Shown here one piece after another: positions 1 to 9,031 of a stretch of DNA of 64,000 bases. The position numbers and the translations under genes were made by a program. The number at the start of each line of letters is the position of its first letter. The first letter of the stretch is position 1. The stretch is from Pararhodobacter sp. SW119 (lineage in GTDB: Bacteria > Pseudomonadota > Alphaproteobacteria > Rhodobacterales > Rhodobacteraceae): the NCBI RefSeq assembly GCF_017811755.1, contig NZ_JADDJF010000006.1:62001-126000 (forward strand), in the 5' to 3' direction. The notes under the pieces are model-generated. The model ran no database searches. It was not told where the DNA came from and saw only the letters and a program-made list of their open reading frames with translations.

Positions 1-2241
1 ATGGCGCACGGGCGGATCAACGGTCTCGACACCGCCGCCGCCGATGCCATGCCGGGCGTCATCCGAATCTTCACCGCCAAGGATTTCGAGGGTGTGGGCG
101 GCCTGCCCTGCGGCTGGCAGGTGACCGACCGCCACGGCCAGCCCATGCAGGAACCCAAGCACCCGGTCCTGGCCGAGGGCAAGGTGCGCCATGTCGGCGA
201 TCCGATCGCCGCGGTGGTGGCCGAGACGCCCGATGCCGCGCGCGACGCCGCCGAGGCGATCGTCTTCGACATCGACGAACTGCCCGCCGTCATCGACATG
301 AAGGCCGCGCTGGCCGAGGGCGCGACCAAGGTCCATGACGACCTGTCCTCGAACCTCTGCTACGACTGGGGCTTCGTCGAGGAGAACCGCGAGGCGGTCA
401 ACGAGGCCTTCACCAAGGCCGCGCATGTCACGCGGCTGGATCTGGTCAACAACCGGCTGGTCGCCAACCCGATGGAGCCGCGCGTCGCTGTCGGCGATTA
501 CGACGCGTGGAACGACCAATCGACGCTGTACACCACCAGCCAGAACCCGCATGTGATCCGGCTGCTGATGGGGGCTTTCGTGCTGGGCATCCCCGAGCAC
601 AAGCTGCGCGTCGTCGCCCCGGACGTGGGCGGCGGGTTCGGCTCCAAGATCTTCCACTATGCCGAGGAAGCGTTCTGCACCTTCGCGGCGCGGCAACTGA
701 AGCGCCCGGTGAAGTGGACCTCCTCGCGCGCCGAGGCGTTCCTGTCGGACGCCCATGGCCGCGACCATGTGACCACAATCGAACTGGCGCTGGACGCGGA
801 CCACAAGTTCGCCGCGATCCGGACCGAAACCCGCGCCAACATGGGCGCCTATCTGTCCACCTTCGCGCCCTCGGTGCCGACCTGGCTGCATGGCGTGCTG
901 ATGGCCGGCAACTACACCACGCCGCTGATCTACGTGAACGTGAAGGCGGTCTTCACCAACACCATACCCGTCGATGCCTACCGCGGCGCCGGCCGGCCCG
1001 AGGCGACCTTCCAGCTGGAACGCGTGATCGACAAGGCCGCGCGCGAACTGGGCGTCGACCCGGTGGAACTGCGGCGCAAGAACTTCATCAAGCCGGAGCA
1101 GTTCCCGTACCAGACGCCGGTCGCGGTGGTCTACGATACCGGCAACTACCACGCGACGATGGACAAGCTGCTGGAGATCTCCGACCACGCGGGCTTTGCT
1201 GCGCGCGCCGAGACGTCGAAGGCGAATGGCAAGCTCAGAGGTTTCGGCATCGCGCATTACATCGAGGCCTGCGGCATCGCGCCCTCGAACCTGGTGGGCC
1301 AATTGGGCGCCCGCGCTGGGCTTTATGAAAGCGCGACGGTGCGGGTCAACGCCACGGGATCGATCAGCGTCTACACCGGCAGCCACAGCCACGGGCAGGG
1401 GCACGAGACGACCTTCGCCCAGGTGGTGGCCGAGATGATCGGGATCGACGCGGGGCAGGTGGAAATCCATCACGGCGACACGTCGAACACGCCGATGGGG
1501 ATGGGGACCTATGGCTCGCGCAGCCTTGCCGTGGGCGGGTCGGCCATCGTGAAGGCCACCAACAAGATCATCGACAAGGCCAAGAAGATCGCCGCGCATC
1601 TGCTGGAGGCGTCGGAGGCCGATATCGAACTGAAGGACGGCAAGTTCGCGGTCGCGGGCACAGACAAGTCCGTGGACTGGGCCGGCGTGACGCTGGCCGC
1701 CTACGTGCCGCACAACTACCCGCTCGAAAGCCTTGAGCCGGGGTTGGAGGAAACCGCCTTCTACGACCCGTCGAACTTCACCTACCCGTCGGGGGGCTAT
1801 GGCTGCGAGGTCGAGGTCGACCCCGAGACCGGCAAGGTGGAGATCCTCGCCTTCTCGGCCGCCGACGATTTCGGCAACATCGTCAACCCGATGATCGTCG
1901 ACGGTCAGGTCCAGGGCGGGCTGGCGCAGGGGATCGGCCAGGCGCTGCTGGAAAACTGCACCTACGACGAGAACGGGCAACTCCTCTCGGCCTCGTACAT
2001 GGATTACGCCATGCCGCGCGCCGACGATCTGCCGTCCTTCCGGGTGGATCATTCCTGCGTCACACCCTGCACGCACAACCCCTTGGGCGTGAAAGGCTGC
2101 GGCGAGGCCGGCGCCATCGGCTCGCCCCCCGCCGTTGTCAACGCGGTGATCGACGCGCTGCAACGCGGCGGCTACACGCATGTGACCCATATCGACATGC
2201 CGCTGACGCCCGCGCGCGTCTGGGCGGCGATGCAGAAGTGA
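1..2241 (+). CDS. Molybdenum hydroxylase large subunit (xanthine/CO dehydrogenase family, form II), 5' end outside window
   Basis: Large molybdopterin-cytosine-dinucleotide binding subunit of a three-subunit hydroxylase (large, FAD and 2Fe-2S subunits). The visible 746 residues contain the Moco-binding GGGFGSK motif at about 210-216, the loop AYRGAGR at 326-332 and a C-terminal GCGEAG whose Glu (about 702) is the likely catalytic base. True CO dehydrogenases (form I) carry AYxCSFR in that loop, so this is a form II enzyme of unknown substrate. The ATG at base 1 is probably internal: family members have a further 30-40 residues before the SPMAHGRI-like segment, so the real start lies upstream. 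The FAD subunit follows after 13 bases. No 2Fe-2S subunit gene is visible; it is presumably upstream. Confidence 0.9.
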   Translation: MAHGRINGLDTAAADAMPGVIRIFTAKDFEGVGGLPCGWQVTDRHGQPMQEPKHPVLAEGKVRHVGDPIAAVVAETPDAARDAAEAIVFDIDELPAVIDMKAALAEGATKVHDDLSSNLCYDWGFVEENREAVNEAFTKAAHVTRLDLVNNRLVANPMEPRVAVGDYDAWNDQSTLYTTSQNPHVIRLLMGAFVLGIPEHKLRVVAPDVGGGFGSKIFHYAEEAFCTFAARQLKRPVKWTSSRAEAFLSDAHGRDHVTTIELALDADHKFAAIRTETRANMGAYLSTFAPSVPTWLHGVLMAGNYTTPLIYVNVKAVFTNTIPVDAYRGAGRPEATFQLERVIDKAARELGVDPVELRRKNFIKPEQFPYQTPVAVVYDTGNYHATMDKLLEISDHAGFAARAETSKANGKLRGFGIAHYIEACGIAPSNLVGQLGARAGLYESATVRVNATGSISVYTGSHSHGQGHETTFAQVVAEMIGIDAGQVEIHHGDTSNTPMGMGTYGSRSLAVGGSAIVKATNKIIDKAKKIAAHLLEASEADIELKDGKFAVAGTDKSVDWAGVTLAAYVPHNYPLESLEPGLEETAFYDPSNFTYPSGGYGCEVEVDPETGKVEILAFSAADDFGNIVNPMIVDGQVQGGLAQGIGQALLENCTYDENGQLLSASYMDYAMPRADDLPSFRVDHSCVTPCTHNPLGVKGCGEAGAIGSPPAVVNAVIDALQRGGYTHVTHIDMPLTPARVWAAMQK

Positions 2242-2254
2242 CGGGAGGCTGAAA

Positions 2255-3043
2255 ATGTACGCTTTCGATTTCGTGAAGCCGAGCAGTATCGACGACGCCG
2301 TGAAGGCGCTGTCCGCCGAGGGGGCGCAACCCATCGCGGGCGGGCAGACGCTGATCCCGACGCTGAAGGCGCGGCTCAACGCGCCCGAAACGCTGGTCAG
2401 CCTGACCGGCATCGCCGAACTTAAGGGGGTCTGCCGCGACGGCGACGTGCTTGTCATCGGTGCCGGCACCTCGCATGCCGCGGTGGCGCGGGACGCCGCC
2501 GCGGAATTTCCGGGCCTGGCAGCACTGGCCCTGCAGATCGGCGACCCGGCGGTCCGCAACCGCGGCACGCTGGGCGGCAGCATCGCCAACAACGACCCGG
2601 CGGCCTGCTATCCCGCCGCGGTCCTAGCGACAGGCGCGACTGTGGTGACCGACCGGCGAGAAATCGCTGCGGACGATTTCTTCCAGGGCATGTTCACCAC
2701 CGCGCTGGAAGAGGGCGAGATCGTCACCTCGGTCCGCTTTCCGATCCCCGAAGTCTCGGCCTATGCCAAGTTCGCGCAGCCCGCCTCGCGGTTCGCGCTG
2801 ACCGGTGTCTTTGTCGCCAAGTTCGCCGAGGGCGTACGGGTCGCGGTCACCGGCGCGTCGGAAGACGGTGTCTTCCGCTGGACCGAGGCCGAGGAAGCTC
2901 TGGTCCGCAGCTTCGCGCCCGAGGCGCTGGCGGATCTGCGCGTGCCCGACGGCGGCATGATCAACGACCTGCACGGGACGCCGGCCTATCGCGCGCATCT
3001 GGTCGGTGTCATGACCCGTCGCGCGGTCAAGGCCGCCAGCTGA
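2255..3043 (+). CDS. Molybdenum hydroxylase FAD-binding (medium) subunit
   Basis: Medium subunit of the same hydroxylase as the preceding gene. It carries FAD and passes electrons from the iron-sulfur subunit to the acceptor. The 262-residue protein has the two FAD signatures of the CoxM/xanthine dehydrogenase family: AGGQTLIP at about 29-36 and TLGGSIANNDPA at about 109-120. The C-terminal CO-dehydrogenase flavoprotein domain follows. Length is at the short end for the family (usually 260-290). A GGGAGG-like ribosome site lies just before the ATG. Large-medium order with a 13-base gap indicates one operon. Confidence 0.9.
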   Translation: MYAFDFVKPSSIDDAVKALSAEGAQPIAGGQTLIPTLKARLNAPETLVSLTGIAELKGVCRDGDVLVIGAGTSHAAVARDAAAEFPGLAALALQIGDPAVRNRGTLGGSIANNDPAACYPAAVLATGATVVTDRREIAADDFFQGMFTTALEEGEIVTSVRFPIPEVSAYAKFAQPASRFALTGVFVAKFAEGVRVAVTGASEDGVFRWTEAEEALVRSFAPEALADLRVPDGGMINDLHGTPAYRAHLVGVMTRRAVKAAS

Positions 3044-3051
3044 CCCAGTCC

Positions 3052-3092
3052 GTCCCCACCGTGCGGACCCTTGCGGTCGGCCCGGTGGGGAC
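3052..3092. other. Hairpin after the hydroxylase operon
   Basis: Perfect 10-base inverted repeat GTCCCCACCG (3052-3061) / CGGTGGGGAC (3083-3092) with a 21-base loop, starting 8 bases after the stop of the FAD subunit. There is no T-run after it, so a classical intrinsic terminator is not supported. It may act as a 3' end stabiliser or a factor-assisted terminator. Confidence 0.45.
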
Positions 3093-3145
3093 GCGACGCA
3101 ATTGCCACAGAGGCCTGACCCCCACGACACGCGCGGGGCGGTGAC

Positions 3146-3174
3146 TGGACCGAAGGCCCGGTTCGGGCTATGCT
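3146..3174 (+). promoter_or_regulatory. Candidate sigma-70 promoter for the aminotransferase
   Basis: TGGACC (3146-3151), 17-base spacer, TATGCT (3169-3174), 43 bases before the ATG at 3218. The -10 box is good and the -35 box matches four of six positions. Found by eye only. Confidence 0.4.
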
Positions 3175-3217
3175 GCCACGCGAAAGGGGCGCAACGACCC
3201 CGAGCGAAGAGGCAGCG

Positions 3218-4396
3218 ATGGATTATCCCGAGCGGTTCGCGCATCTGCCGGACTATGCGTTCCCGCGTCTGCGGGCCCTTCTGGATGCGCATTCGCCGGG
3301 GGGCACGCCGATCGCCATGACCATCGGCGAGCCGCGCCACGCGATGCCCCCGTTCCTGGCCGAGGTCCTGAACGATGCGTTGGACGGCTTCGCGCGTTAC
3401 CCCAGCAACGACGGCACCCCCGCCCTGCTGCAGGCCATTTCGGACTGGATCGCGCGCCGCTACGATGTCACCGTCCCCATCGACCGGCTGATGGTGCTCA
3501 ACGGCACGCGCGAAGGGTTGTTCAATGCCGCGCTCGCGCTTTGCCCCGAGCGCAAGGCCGGCGCGCAGCCCGTCGTGCTGACGCCGAACCCCTTCTACCA
3601 GGTCTATGCCGTGGCCGCGCTCGCCGTCGGCGCCGAGCCGACCTATGTCTCGGCCACCGCCGAGACCGGTCATCTGCCCGACTACGCCGCCCTGCCGGCC
3701 GAGGTGCTGGACCGGGTGGCCATCGCCTATCTCTGCTCGCCCGCGAACCCGCAGGGGTCGGTCGCCGACCGCGCCTACTGGCGCGATCTGCTGGCGCTGG
3801 CCGAAAAGCACGATTTCCGCATCTTCGCCGACGAATGCTATTCCGAGATCTGGCGCGACACACCCCCGCCCGGCATCCTCGAGGTCGCGGCCGAGGTCGG
3901 CGCCGACCCCGAGCGTGTTCTGGCCTTCCATTCGCTCTCGAAACGATCGAACCTGCCGGGCCTGCGCTCGGGTTTCGTCGCCGGCGGTCCCGAGAGTATC
4001 CGCCGCATCCGGCAACTGCGCTCCTACGCCGGGGCGCCGCTGCCCGAACCGCTGCAGGCCGTCGCCGCCGCCGCCTGGGCGGACGAGGCGCATGTCGAGG
4101 CAAGCCGCGCACTCTATCAGGAAAAGTACGCCATCGCCGACGAGGTGTTCGCCGGGCTGAACGGATACATGGCGCCGCAGGCCGGATTCTTCCTCTGGCT
4201 TCCGGTCGAGGATGGCGAGGCCGCGGCGCTGAAGCTCTGGCGCGAAACCGGCGTGCGCGTGCTGCCCGGTGCCTACCTTTCGCGCGAAACCGGCAGACAG
4301 AACCCCGGCCAGGGTTTCATTCGCGCCGCCCTTGTCGCGCCGCCAGATGAAATGCGCGCGGCGCTGACCCGCCTGCGCGGCTGTCTTTATTCGTAA
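3218..4396 (+). CDS. PLP-dependent class I/II aminotransferase (DapC-like)
   Basis: Fold type I aminotransferase of 392 residues. The active-site segment SLSKRSNLPGLRSGFVAG holds the PLP lysine (SLSK). CSPANPQG is the usual N-P substrate/PLP motif and DECYSEIW carries the PLP-pyridine aspartate. The SLSKRSN and NPFYQVY segments resemble N-succinyl-diaminopimelate aminotransferases (DapC), which act in lysine synthesis; a broader aspartate-type aminotransferase is the alternative. The ATG at 3218 is preferred over an in-frame upstream start at 3170 because GAAGAGG lies just before it and alignable sequence begins there. ftsK follows after 12 bases. Confidence 0.82.
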   Translation: MDYPERFAHLPDYAFPRLRALLDAHSPGGTPIAMTIGEPRHAMPPFLAEVLNDALDGFARYPSNDGTPALLQAISDWIARRYDVTVPIDRLMVLNGTREGLFNAALALCPERKAGAQPVVLTPNPFYQVYAVAALAVGAEPTYVSATAETGHLPDYAALPAEVLDRVAIAYLCSPANPQGSVADRAYWRDLLALAEKHDFRIFADECYSEIWRDTPPPGILEVAAEVGADPERVLAFHSLSKRSNLPGLRSGFVAGGPESIRRIRQLRSYAGAPLPEPLQAVAAAAWADEAHVEASRALYQEKYAIADEVFAGLNGYMAPQAGFFLWLPVEDGEAAALKLWRETGVRVLPGAYLSRETGRQNPGQGFIRAALVAPPDEMRAALTRLRGCLYS

Positions 4397-4408
4397 CCGA
4401 GGTTCTTC

Positions 4409-7249
4409 ATGGCATCCTATCACAGTCCCCAGCGCGAGCCCCTTCTGGACCGCCAGGTGCAGGCGCAGCTGACCCGGCGCGGGCGGGAACTTCTGGGACT
4501 GGCCCTGATCGCGCTCGCAGCGCTCCTCGGACTGGTGCTGTGGACCTATGCGCCCGAGGATCCGGGATGGATGGCGGCGACCGACGGCCCCGTGCAGAAC
4601 GCGCTTGGCCGGCCGGGCGCAACCGTGGCCGCGCCGGTCGTGCTGATCGCCGGGCGGGCCGGATGGGGCATCGTCGTGGCGCTTTCGGTCTGGGGGATAC
4701 GGCTGATCCTCGACCGTGGGGTCGCGCAGATCCCGACACGGGCGATGGTGCTTCCGATCGCGATCTGCGTGACAACGCTCTGGCTGGCGTCGCTGGTGCC
4801 GGGTCCGGGCTGGGCGCTGGATTTCGGACTGGGGGGGATGTTCGGCGACACGCTCCTGGGGGCGATCCTGACCGCGTTGCCGATCGGATCGGCGCTGGCC
4901 CTGAACCTGCTGACGCTGACCCTTTTCCTGGCGATGGTGGCGATCTGGATGCATGTCCTCGGCCTCAACCGGCAAGAGATCGTCGCGCTGGCGCGGGCGT
5001 GGTTGCGCGGCCTCGTGCTGGCCTACGCCATGCTGATCGCGGTGTTGACCGGCGCGATGCGCAGGTTCGCGCGCGCGATCCTTGCCTGGCAGGCACGGCG
5101 TGAAGAACGGCGCGATGAGCTGCGCGACGCGCGCAAGTTTGCCCCGCTCGACGCCACGGCCGCCGTCCCGGCGAGCATCGGGGGACGCGTCTTGCGCGCC
5201 GAACCCGCGATTTCGGTCCCGGCGGGCGCACCGGTCTTTGCGCATCGGCCAACCGGTGCGCGGATCCTGCCCTCGCCTGAAGAACCGGATCTTGCGGACG
5301 GCTCCCACGACGACGATCCTCTGATCGCGGAAGAGCGGCCCACGGGCCTTCTGGCCCGCGTCTCGGCCCTGGGTCGGCGGATGACCCTGCGCGATCCGGT
5401 CGAATCCTCGGACGAGGCGCGCATTCGCAACCGCATCACCGATGTCATCCGCGCCCGCAAGCGCGCGGTGCCGAGTCTACGGGTGGAGCCGGTGGTGCCC
5501 GGCGCATTGGCGGCGCGCACCTCGGCCCCGGATGGTGCCGCCACGCTCGACCTGGCCGAGGAAGCAGATCCCGACGACGACCTGATCGACGACGACACCG
5601 CGACAGTCCTGCGCAGTTCGGCCGATGAGGACCAGTCGCCGGCACGGCGCGTCGTGCAACCCGCGGCGCGGCGCAACACGCCCCCCTCCAGCCGCGCCCG
5701 CGCCGAGGCGCAGCCCGCCCTGCCCTTCGACACAGATCGCGCGGCCTATGAGCTGCCGCCACTCGGCCTGCTGACCGATCCGGGCCGCATCCAGCGCCTG
5801 ACGCTGTCGGATTCGGCCCTGGAAGAGAACGCGCGGATGCTGGAATCCGTCCTCGATGACTACGGTGTCAAGGGCGAGATCGTCGCGGTCCGCCCCGGTC
5901 CGGTCGTCACGCTCTACGAACTGGAACCGGCACCGGGGCTTAAGGCCTCGCGCGTGATCGGTCTGGCCGATGACATCGCGCGGTCGATGTCGGCGCTGTC
6001 GGCGCGCGTTTCCACCGTGCCGGGCCGGTCGGTGATCGGGATCGAACTGCCCAACGCGCGGCGCGAGAAGGTCGTGCTGCGCGAAATCCTCGGCGCGCGG
6101 GACTTCGGCGACAGCCAGATGCGCCTGCCGCTCGCGCTCGGCAAGGATATCGGCGGCGAGCCGGTGGTGGCGAACCTCGCCAAGATGCCGCACCTCTTGA
6201 TCGCCGGGACCACCGGCTCGGGCAAGTCGGTGGCGATCAACACGATGATCCTGTCGCTTCTCTACAAGCTCTCGCCAGACGAATGCCGGCTGATCATGAT
6301 CGACCCCAAGATGCTGGAGCTTTCGGTCTACGACGGCATCCCGCATCTGCTCAGCCCCGTCGTCACCGACCCCAAGAAGGCAGTCGTCGCGCTGAAATGG
6401 GTCGTCGGCGAGATGGAGGAGCGTTACCGCAAGATGTCGCGCATGGGCGTGCGCAACATCGACGGCTTCAACGGCCGCGTGCGCGAGGCGTTGGCCAAGG
6501 GCGAGATGTTCAAGCGCACGGTGCAGACGGGTTTCGACGACGAAACCGGCGAGCCGGTCTTCGAGACCGAGGAATTCGCGCCCGAACTTCTGCCCTTCAT
6601 CGTGGTGATCGTGGACGAGATGGCCGACCTGATGATGGTCGCCGGGAAAGAGATCGAGGCCTGCATCCAGCGTCTGGCACAGATGGCGCGGGCCAGTGGC
6701 ATCCACCTGATCATGGCCACGCAGCGCCCCTCCGTCGATGTCATCACCGGCACGATCAAGGCCAACTTCCCCACCCGGATCAGCTTTCAGGTCACATCGA
6801 AGATCGACAGCCGCACGATCCTCGGCGAACAGGGGGCCGAGCAGTTGCTGGGCATGGGCGACATGCTCTACATGGCCGGCGGGTCCAAGATCATCCGCGT
6901 GCACGGCCCCTTCGTTTCCGACGAGGAGGTCGAGGACGTCGTGCGCCACCTCAAGTCCTTCGGTCCGCCGGAATACATGTCCGGTGTCGTCGAAGGGCCG
7001 GAATCCGACCGCGAAGCCGACATTGACCTGGTCCTCGGCCTCGGCGAATCCTCGGGCGATGACGCACTCTACGATCAGGCCGTGGCCATCGTCGCGCGCG
7101 ACCGGAAATGCTCGACCTCCTACATCCAGCGCAAGCTGGGCATCGGCTACAACAAGGCCGCGCGGCTCGTCGAGCAGATGGAGGACCAGGGCGTCGTCAC
7201 CTCGGCGAACCACGTCGGCAAACGGGAAATCCTTGTGCCCGAGGCGTGA
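4409..7249 (+). CDS. ftsK: DNA translocase FtsK
   Basis: Septum-anchored DNA pump that clears the chromosome terminus at division and activates XerCD at dif. The 946 residues show an N-terminal membrane domain with four or five hydrophobic segments (about 25-210), a polar acidic linker (about 230-450), and the RecA-like motor with Walker A GTTGSGKS at 600-607 and Walker [12 protein letters not shown] near 732-742. The C-terminal gamma winged-helix domain (about 880-946, with [20 protein letters not shown]) reads KOPS. The linker is moderate in length, as is usual in alphaproteobacteria. The gene starts 12 bases after the aminotransferase and is probably co-transcribed. Confidence 0.95.
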   Translation: MASYHSPQREPLLDRQVQAQLTRRGRELLGLALIALAALLGLVLWTYAPEDPGWMAATDGPVQNALGRPGATVAAPVVLIAGRAGWGIVVALSVWGIRLILDRGVAQIPTRAMVLPIAICVTTLWLASLVPGPGWALDFGLGGMFGDTLLGAILTALPIGSALALNLLTLTLFLAMVAIWMHVLGLNRQEIVALARAWLRGLVLAYAMLIAVLTGAMRRFARAILAWQARREERRDELRDARKFAPLDATAAVPASIGGRVLRAEPAISVPAGAPVFAHRPTGARILPSPEEPDLADGSHDDDPLIAEERPTGLLARVSALGRRMTLRDPVESSDEARIRNRITDVIRARKRAVPSLRVEPVVPGALAARTSAPDGAATLDLAEEADPDDDLIDDDTATVLRSSADEDQSPARRVVQPAARRNTPPSSRARAEAQPALPFDTDRAAYELPPLGLLTDPGRIQRLTLSDSALEENARMLESVLDDYGVKGEIVAVRPGPVVTLYELEPAPGLKASRVIGLADDIARSMSALSARVSTVPGRSVIGIELPNARREKVVLREILGARDFGDSQMRLPLALGKDIGGEPVVANLAKMPHLLIAGTTGSGKSVAINTMILSLLYKLSPDECRLIMIDPKMLELSVYDGIPHLLSPVVTDPKKAVVALKWVVGEMEERYRKMSRMGVRNIDGFNGRVREALAKGEMFKRTVQTGFDDETGEPVFETEEFAPELLPFIVVIVDEMADLMMVAGKEIEACIQRLAQMARASGIHLIMATQRPSVDVITGTIKANFPTRISFQVTSKIDSRTILGEQGAEQLLGMGDMLYMAGGSKIIRVHGPFVSDEEVEDVVRHLKSFGPPEYMSGVVEGPESDREADIDLVLGLGESSGDDALYDQAVAIVARDRKCSTSYIQRKLGIGYNKAARLVEQMEDQGVVTSANHVGKREILVPEA

Positions 7250-7367
7250 TCGCCCGCCCGGTTCCGTCCGCCTTCTCTCGCCCTATCCGAAAGATGGGAT
7301 GAGTGCCCGCAACCTATTGGTGTAGTTGTAGATTTTTCCGGATTTCCGGAGTATCATGGCGCACTTC

Positions 7368-7407
7368 ACTTCGACCACTGCCTTTCGACTTCGACCACTG
7401 CCCTTCG
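7368..7407. repeat. Two tandem copies of a 20-base repeat upstream of the VPLPA-CTERM gene
   Basis: ACTTCGACCACTGCCTTTCG (7368-7387) is followed directly by a second copy with one change (7388-7407) and three bases of a third. It lies in the 231-base gap between ftsK and the exported protein gene. Just upstream (about 7338-7351) is the near-palindrome TCCGGATTTCCGGA. Together they could be regulator sites, but no promoter boxes could be assigned with confidence. Confidence 0.6.
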
Positions 7408-7480
7408 ACTTTTAACGACGGCAGCGGCGCGGAGGCCAGAAGCGGCCCGAGGTTCGCTGCTCAATTCCGGGAGTTTTGCC

Positions 7481-8449
7481 ATGGCCCACCCCTCGCTCGC
7501 CTGCCGGTTGGCGCTGCTGACAGCCGCGCTCGCCCTTTCCTCACCCCTCTCCGCGACCGCCCAGGTCGCCGATCCGGAAGTCCTTGCCACCGAACTGATC
7601 AGCGAAGCCGATCTCGACCGCCTTCTGGCTGATGCGGACACCCTCCGCACCTACAGCCTGCTGGCGGTCAAGCTTGGCGGCACGCTGAACTATGCCCGGC
7701 TGACCAACAACCCCTCCCCGGATCTCTGGATCAGCGGGCGCACCACGCTCTATTCCTGCGACGGCAGCGTGATCCAACTTGTCGAGTTTTGCGACGGCAG
7801 CGTTGTGCCGGCCGAACTGCGGCTGAGCCTGCAGACCACGGTCAATCCCTCGATCTGGATGGGCCTGACCTACACGACACCGAACACCAGCGAAGGCGGC
7901 AACGTCGGTGTCGCCGTCATCTCCGGCGTCAACCCGTTCGATCCGGGTACGCTGTTGCAGGGCACGGTCCTTGCCGATCTTGGCCTTGTGGTCATCAACG
8001 CTGACGATGCAACGCTGTCGATCGAGGAAATCGAGCTTGCGGGCGGGAACACCGACGTCGAGATCTCGCGGCGCAGCGATATCCCGGAACTCGCCTTCTA
8101 CAGCGGCGGCCTCGTCGATGGGGATATCGAGTATCGGGCCGGCACCGCGACCGACGGATTCGGGGACCCCATCGGCATCAACGAGACGCAAGTCATCGAC
8201 ACGACCCTCAACCCCGGTTTCTTCACCTGCCAGTTCTGCGTGAATGCCGGTGCCATCATGGCCTTTCAGATGGCCCCTGCCCCTGCCGCGGGGCTGAGGT
8301 CGCGCGCCATCGGCGAAACCACCTTCACCTATACCGACGCTGACATCCCGCCGATTCCGCTTCCGGCGGCCGGCTGGTTGCTGCTTGGCGGGCTCGGTGC
8401 GCTGGGTCTTGTGCGGCGTCGGCGCGCCGTCCGATCGTTGGCCGCATAG
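7481..8449 (+). CDS. Exported protein with VPLPA-CTERM sorting signal
   Basis: Hypothetical exported protein of 322 residues. A signal peptide covers about 1-27 (ending ATA before QVADPE). The C-terminus (from about 292) has the tripartite form of a VPLPA-CTERM signal: IPLPAAG, a hydrophobic helix WLLLGGLGALGLV, and an RRRR cluster. Such tails are known as recognition sites for exosortase/archaeosortase-type processing, common in alphaproteobacteria. The body is rich in acidic and beta-prone stretches with two CxxC/CDGS-type cysteine pairs and no recognised enzymatic domain. No exosortase gene lies in the window. The gene converges on soxG with an 18-base gap. A surface or matrix role is inferred only from the sorting tail. 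Confidence 0.8.
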   Translation: MAHPSLACRLALLTAALALSSPLSATAQVADPEVLATELISEADLDRLLADADTLRTYSLLAVKLGGTLNYARLTNNPSPDLWISGRTTLYSCDGSVIQLVEFCDGSVVPAELRLSLQTTVNPSIWMGLTYTTPNTSEGGNVGVAVISGVNPFDPGTLLQGTVLADLGLVVINADDATLSIEEIELAGGNTDVEISRRSDIPELAFYSGGLVDGDIEYRAGTATDGFGDPIGINETQVIDTTLNPGFFTCQFCVNAGAIMAFQMAPAPAAGLRSRAIGETTFTYTDADIPPIPLPAAGWLLLGGLGALGLVRRRRAVRSLAA

Positions 8450-8467
8450 CCGGCCCGTGGGCGCGCC

Positions 8468-9031
8468 TCAGCGATAGAGTCCGACTTCGCCACCGGGGCG
8501 CGCCAGCGTGGTCAGCAGGTCCCACATATAGCCGGCGACCGAGCGGAAGCAGACAAGCGTGAATTCCTCCTCGCCCGACCGCCAGACAGCCGCGGCGCCC
8601 TGGGCCGCACGGGTGCGGCGAATCGTGCCGACCGGGAAATCGGCGAAGTCCACCGGGCAAGCCTTCGCCAGCACGTCGCGCGCTTGCGCGCCCCGGATCG
8701 TGAAGACGGCCCGCGCGTCCGAAACCTCGGCCACGGTGGCAAACGCGTCCGCGACCGCCGTTTCCAGCGCTGCGACGGTCTCGGCGGCCTTGGCGTAGTC
8801 GAGCACGATCAGGCATTCGTCCGGTGCCATCCAGGCAACCGACGCGGCCTTGCCGATGGCAACCTGCCGCGGCTTCGGCAGGGCCAGCCCGGTGGTGTCC
8901 TTCACCGCCTTGGCGACGGCCGCGGCCGACAGATCGCCGCGCAGCGTGATCATGCCGCAGGGTCCGGCCTCGGCCAGATCGACGAGACCCGCGAACCGTG
9001 CGCCGGGCAGGGCGCTCACCGCGTCAGACAT
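8468..9031 (-). CDS. soxG: Sarcosine oxidase gamma subunit
   Basis: Smallest accessory subunit but one of the heterotetrameric sarcosine oxidase, which oxidatively demethylates sarcosine to glycine with tetrahydrofolate as methylene acceptor. At 187 residues it has the usual gamma-subunit length. The sequence has the SoxG/GcvT-like fold pattern (SVAWMAPDECLIVL; ARAVFTIRGAQARDVLAKACPVD). It is the last gene of the soxB-D-A-G set and its start overlaps the soxA stop by 8 bases, which indicates translational coupling. Confidence 0.9.
   Translation of the reverse strand: MSDAVSALPGARFAGLVDLAEAGPCGMITLRGDLSAAAVAKAVKDTTGLALPKPRQVAIGKAASVAWMAPDECLIVLDYAKAAETVAALETAVADAFATVAEVSDARAVFTIRGAQARDVLAKACPVDFADFPVGTIRRTRAAQGAAAVWRSGEEEFTLVCFRSVAGYMWDLLTTLARPGGEVGLYR

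Noticed and set aside
3052-3092. Intrinsic terminator after the hydroxylase operon
   Set aside because: Good stem but no T-run; kept only as a hairpin.
2624-5308. Very long minus-strand open frame (894 codons) opposite the hydroxylase and ftsK genes
   Set aside because: Composition is Arg/Gly/Asp-rich nonsense typical of an antisense shadow of GC-rich coding sequence; the plus-strand genes are unambiguous.
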